A stretch of 5,743 nucleotides of DNA, taken from a bacterium. Lineage in GTDB: Bacteria > Patescibacteriota > Microgenomatia > JAADGY01. Below are positions 5,562 through 5,743 of this stretch, piece by piece (position 1 is the stretch's first letter; each line of letters begins with the position of its first letter). Made by a program: the position numbers and the translations under genes. Below the pieces are notes generated by a model that was given only the letters and a program-made list of their open reading frames with translations, did not search any database and had not been told where the DNA came from. The DNA lies in NCBI GenBank assembly GCA_013152165.1, contig JAADGY010000036.1, positions 1-5,743 on the forward strand, given 5' to 3'.

Positions 5562-5593
5562 GATGATACTATCACACTCTAGAGTGTGATAGT
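5562..5593. repeat. Second copy of the 26-bp palindrome (perfect)
   Basis: ACTATCACACTCT (5568-5580) is followed immediately by its exact complement AGAGTGTGATAGT (5581-5593), with CTAG at the centre. TGATACTAT (5564-5572), an extended -10-like string, overlaps the left arm. The left arm of the first copy can also pair perfectly with the right arm of this copy, which would loop out the DNA or RNA between them. Confidence 0.9.
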
Positions 5594-5614
5594 GTTAACA
5601 TGCTAAAACGTTTT
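5593..5614. repeat. Two short perfect palindromes
   Basis: TGTTAACA (5593-5600) and AAAACGTTTT (5605-5614) are perfect palindromes of 8 and 10 bp lying between the longer palindromes and the GATC repeats. Each alone could be chance; their position in the array is the reason to list them. Confidence 0.4.
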
Positions 5615-5622
5615 CTAGGCTG

Positions 5623-5682
5623 TGTTCCTGCCTGCTTTTCAGATCCCGGATCTGTTCCTGCCTTCACTAACGATCCCGGATC
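5623..5682 (+). repeat. Two tandem 30-bp units ending in GATCCCGGATC
   Basis: Each unit is TGTTCCTGCCT, 8 variable bases, then the palindrome GATCCCGGATC. The units are 5623-5652 and 5653-5682, exactly adjacent, with both fixed 11-mers identical. The variable 8-mers are gcttttca and tcactaac. A strict period with alternating fixed and variable blocks looks like an iteron or a binding-site array. Confidence 0.88.
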
Positions 5683-5720
5683 GTCATACATGCCGATCCG
5701 GGATCGAAAAAAAGTTAGTG
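5665..5720. repeat. Large inverted repeat with GATC palindromes
   Basis: CGATCCCGGATCG (5671-5683) and its complement CGATCCGGGATCG (5694-5706) form a 13-bp stem with a 10-nt loop. CACTAAC (5665-5671) and GTTAGTG (5714-5720) can extend it past a run of seven A's (5707-5713) on one side. Neither strand has a T-run after the stem, so a terminator is unlikely. Each arm is also a palindrome in itself. Confidence 0.8.
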
Positions 5721-5743
5721 CCCCGCTTCTCCTTAAATAATTT

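Larger units (their letters stand above)
5255..5743. other. Gene-free region rich in palindromes
   Basis: No frame of convincing length or start signal exists on either strand here. The left part (5255-5457) holds the helicase leader, two candidate promoters facing outward and small hairpins; the right part (5458-5720) holds the palindromes and tandem units listed separately. I found no tRNA, no rRNA and no DnaA-box-like TTATNCACA. The final 23 bases show nothing. Confidence 0.7.

Noticed and set aside
5500..5589. Two mini-frames (9 and 8 codons) beginning with ATG in the repeat copies
   Set aside because: They are a by-product of the repeated palindrome and lack ribosome binding sites; similarity of the peptides follows from DNA repetition.
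5505..5593. tetO- or CRP-type operator
   Set aside because: CTATCA/TGATAG and TCACA/TGTGA strings occur, but the spacing or order of the half-sites does not match either known operator.
5458..5706. CRISPR array
   Set aside because: Repeat lengths and spacings differ, there are only two or three copies of each, and no cas genes are present.
5665..5720. Integron attC site, suggested by CACTAAC and GTTAGTG ends
   Set aside because: The outer boxes fit the attC consensus poorly, and the inner box spacing (0 nt left, 7 nt right) is wrong.
5690..5740. Sixteen-codon plus-strand frame at the right edge
   Set aside because: It is made mostly from the GATC palindrome and A-run and has no start signals.
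5458..5743. Chromosomal replication origin
   Set aside because: GATC clustering and palindromes are suggestive, but no DnaA boxes, no AT-rich 13-mers and no dnaA or parAB genes are visible.

Overview
The window looks like chromosomal DNA from a bacterium of moderate, slightly AT-leaning base composition that uses the standard genetic code (TGA is never read through). It encodes D-alanine--D-alanine ligase, so the organism should make peptidoglycan. The mixture of one core enzyme, one DEAD-box helicase, an RNHCP zinc-ribbon protein and three unrecognised proteins, with weak Shine-Dalgarno signals and -10 boxes placed almost against several start codons, would fit a poorly characterised environmental lineage such as a candidate phylum (Patescibacteria/CPR). 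That placement is inference only; no rRNA or marker gene here proves it.

Layout from left to right: (1) an unrecognised helical, apparently cytosolic protein on the minus strand runs off the left edge (<1-590). (2) A 76-bp divergent promoter region separates it from a plus-strand RNHCP zinc-ribbon protein (667-975). (3) A strong sigma70-type promoter (1033-1061) leads to a small, very basic secreted protein (1143-1598), closed by a clear hairpin terminator (1612-1656). (4) A 399-residue protein with an N-terminal membrane anchor or signal peptide follows (1723-2922). Its start codon sits inside a perfect 15-bp palindrome next to a -10 box. (5) D-alanine--D-alanine ligase (2965-3942) has all the expected ATP-grasp residues and its own extended -10 box only 5 nt from the ATG. 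(6) A DEAD-box RNA helicase lies convergently on the minus strand (3998-5209), with a basic Arg/Gly/Ser-rich N-terminus and almost no C-terminal tail.

The last 490 bases (5255-5743) hold no credible gene and are the most unusual part. A candidate promoter for the helicase points left (5338-5346) and a second candidate promoter points right (5420-5448). Right of it lies a dense array of palindromes: a 36-bp near-perfect palindrome, two copies of a 26-bp palindrome, two tandem 30-bp units that each end in GATCCCGGATC, and a third inverted GATC palindrome. The first three dyad centres are exactly 42 and 63 bp apart, that is 4 and 6 turns of B-DNA. The whole looks like a multi-site protein-binding or DNA-structural region (operator cluster, partition or origin-like site, or a repeat family), but nothing in the window shows which.

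The genes do not form one pathway. The secreted proteins and the ligase all concern the cell envelope, which may explain their adjacency on the plus strand. The ligase and helicase are simply convergent neighbours.
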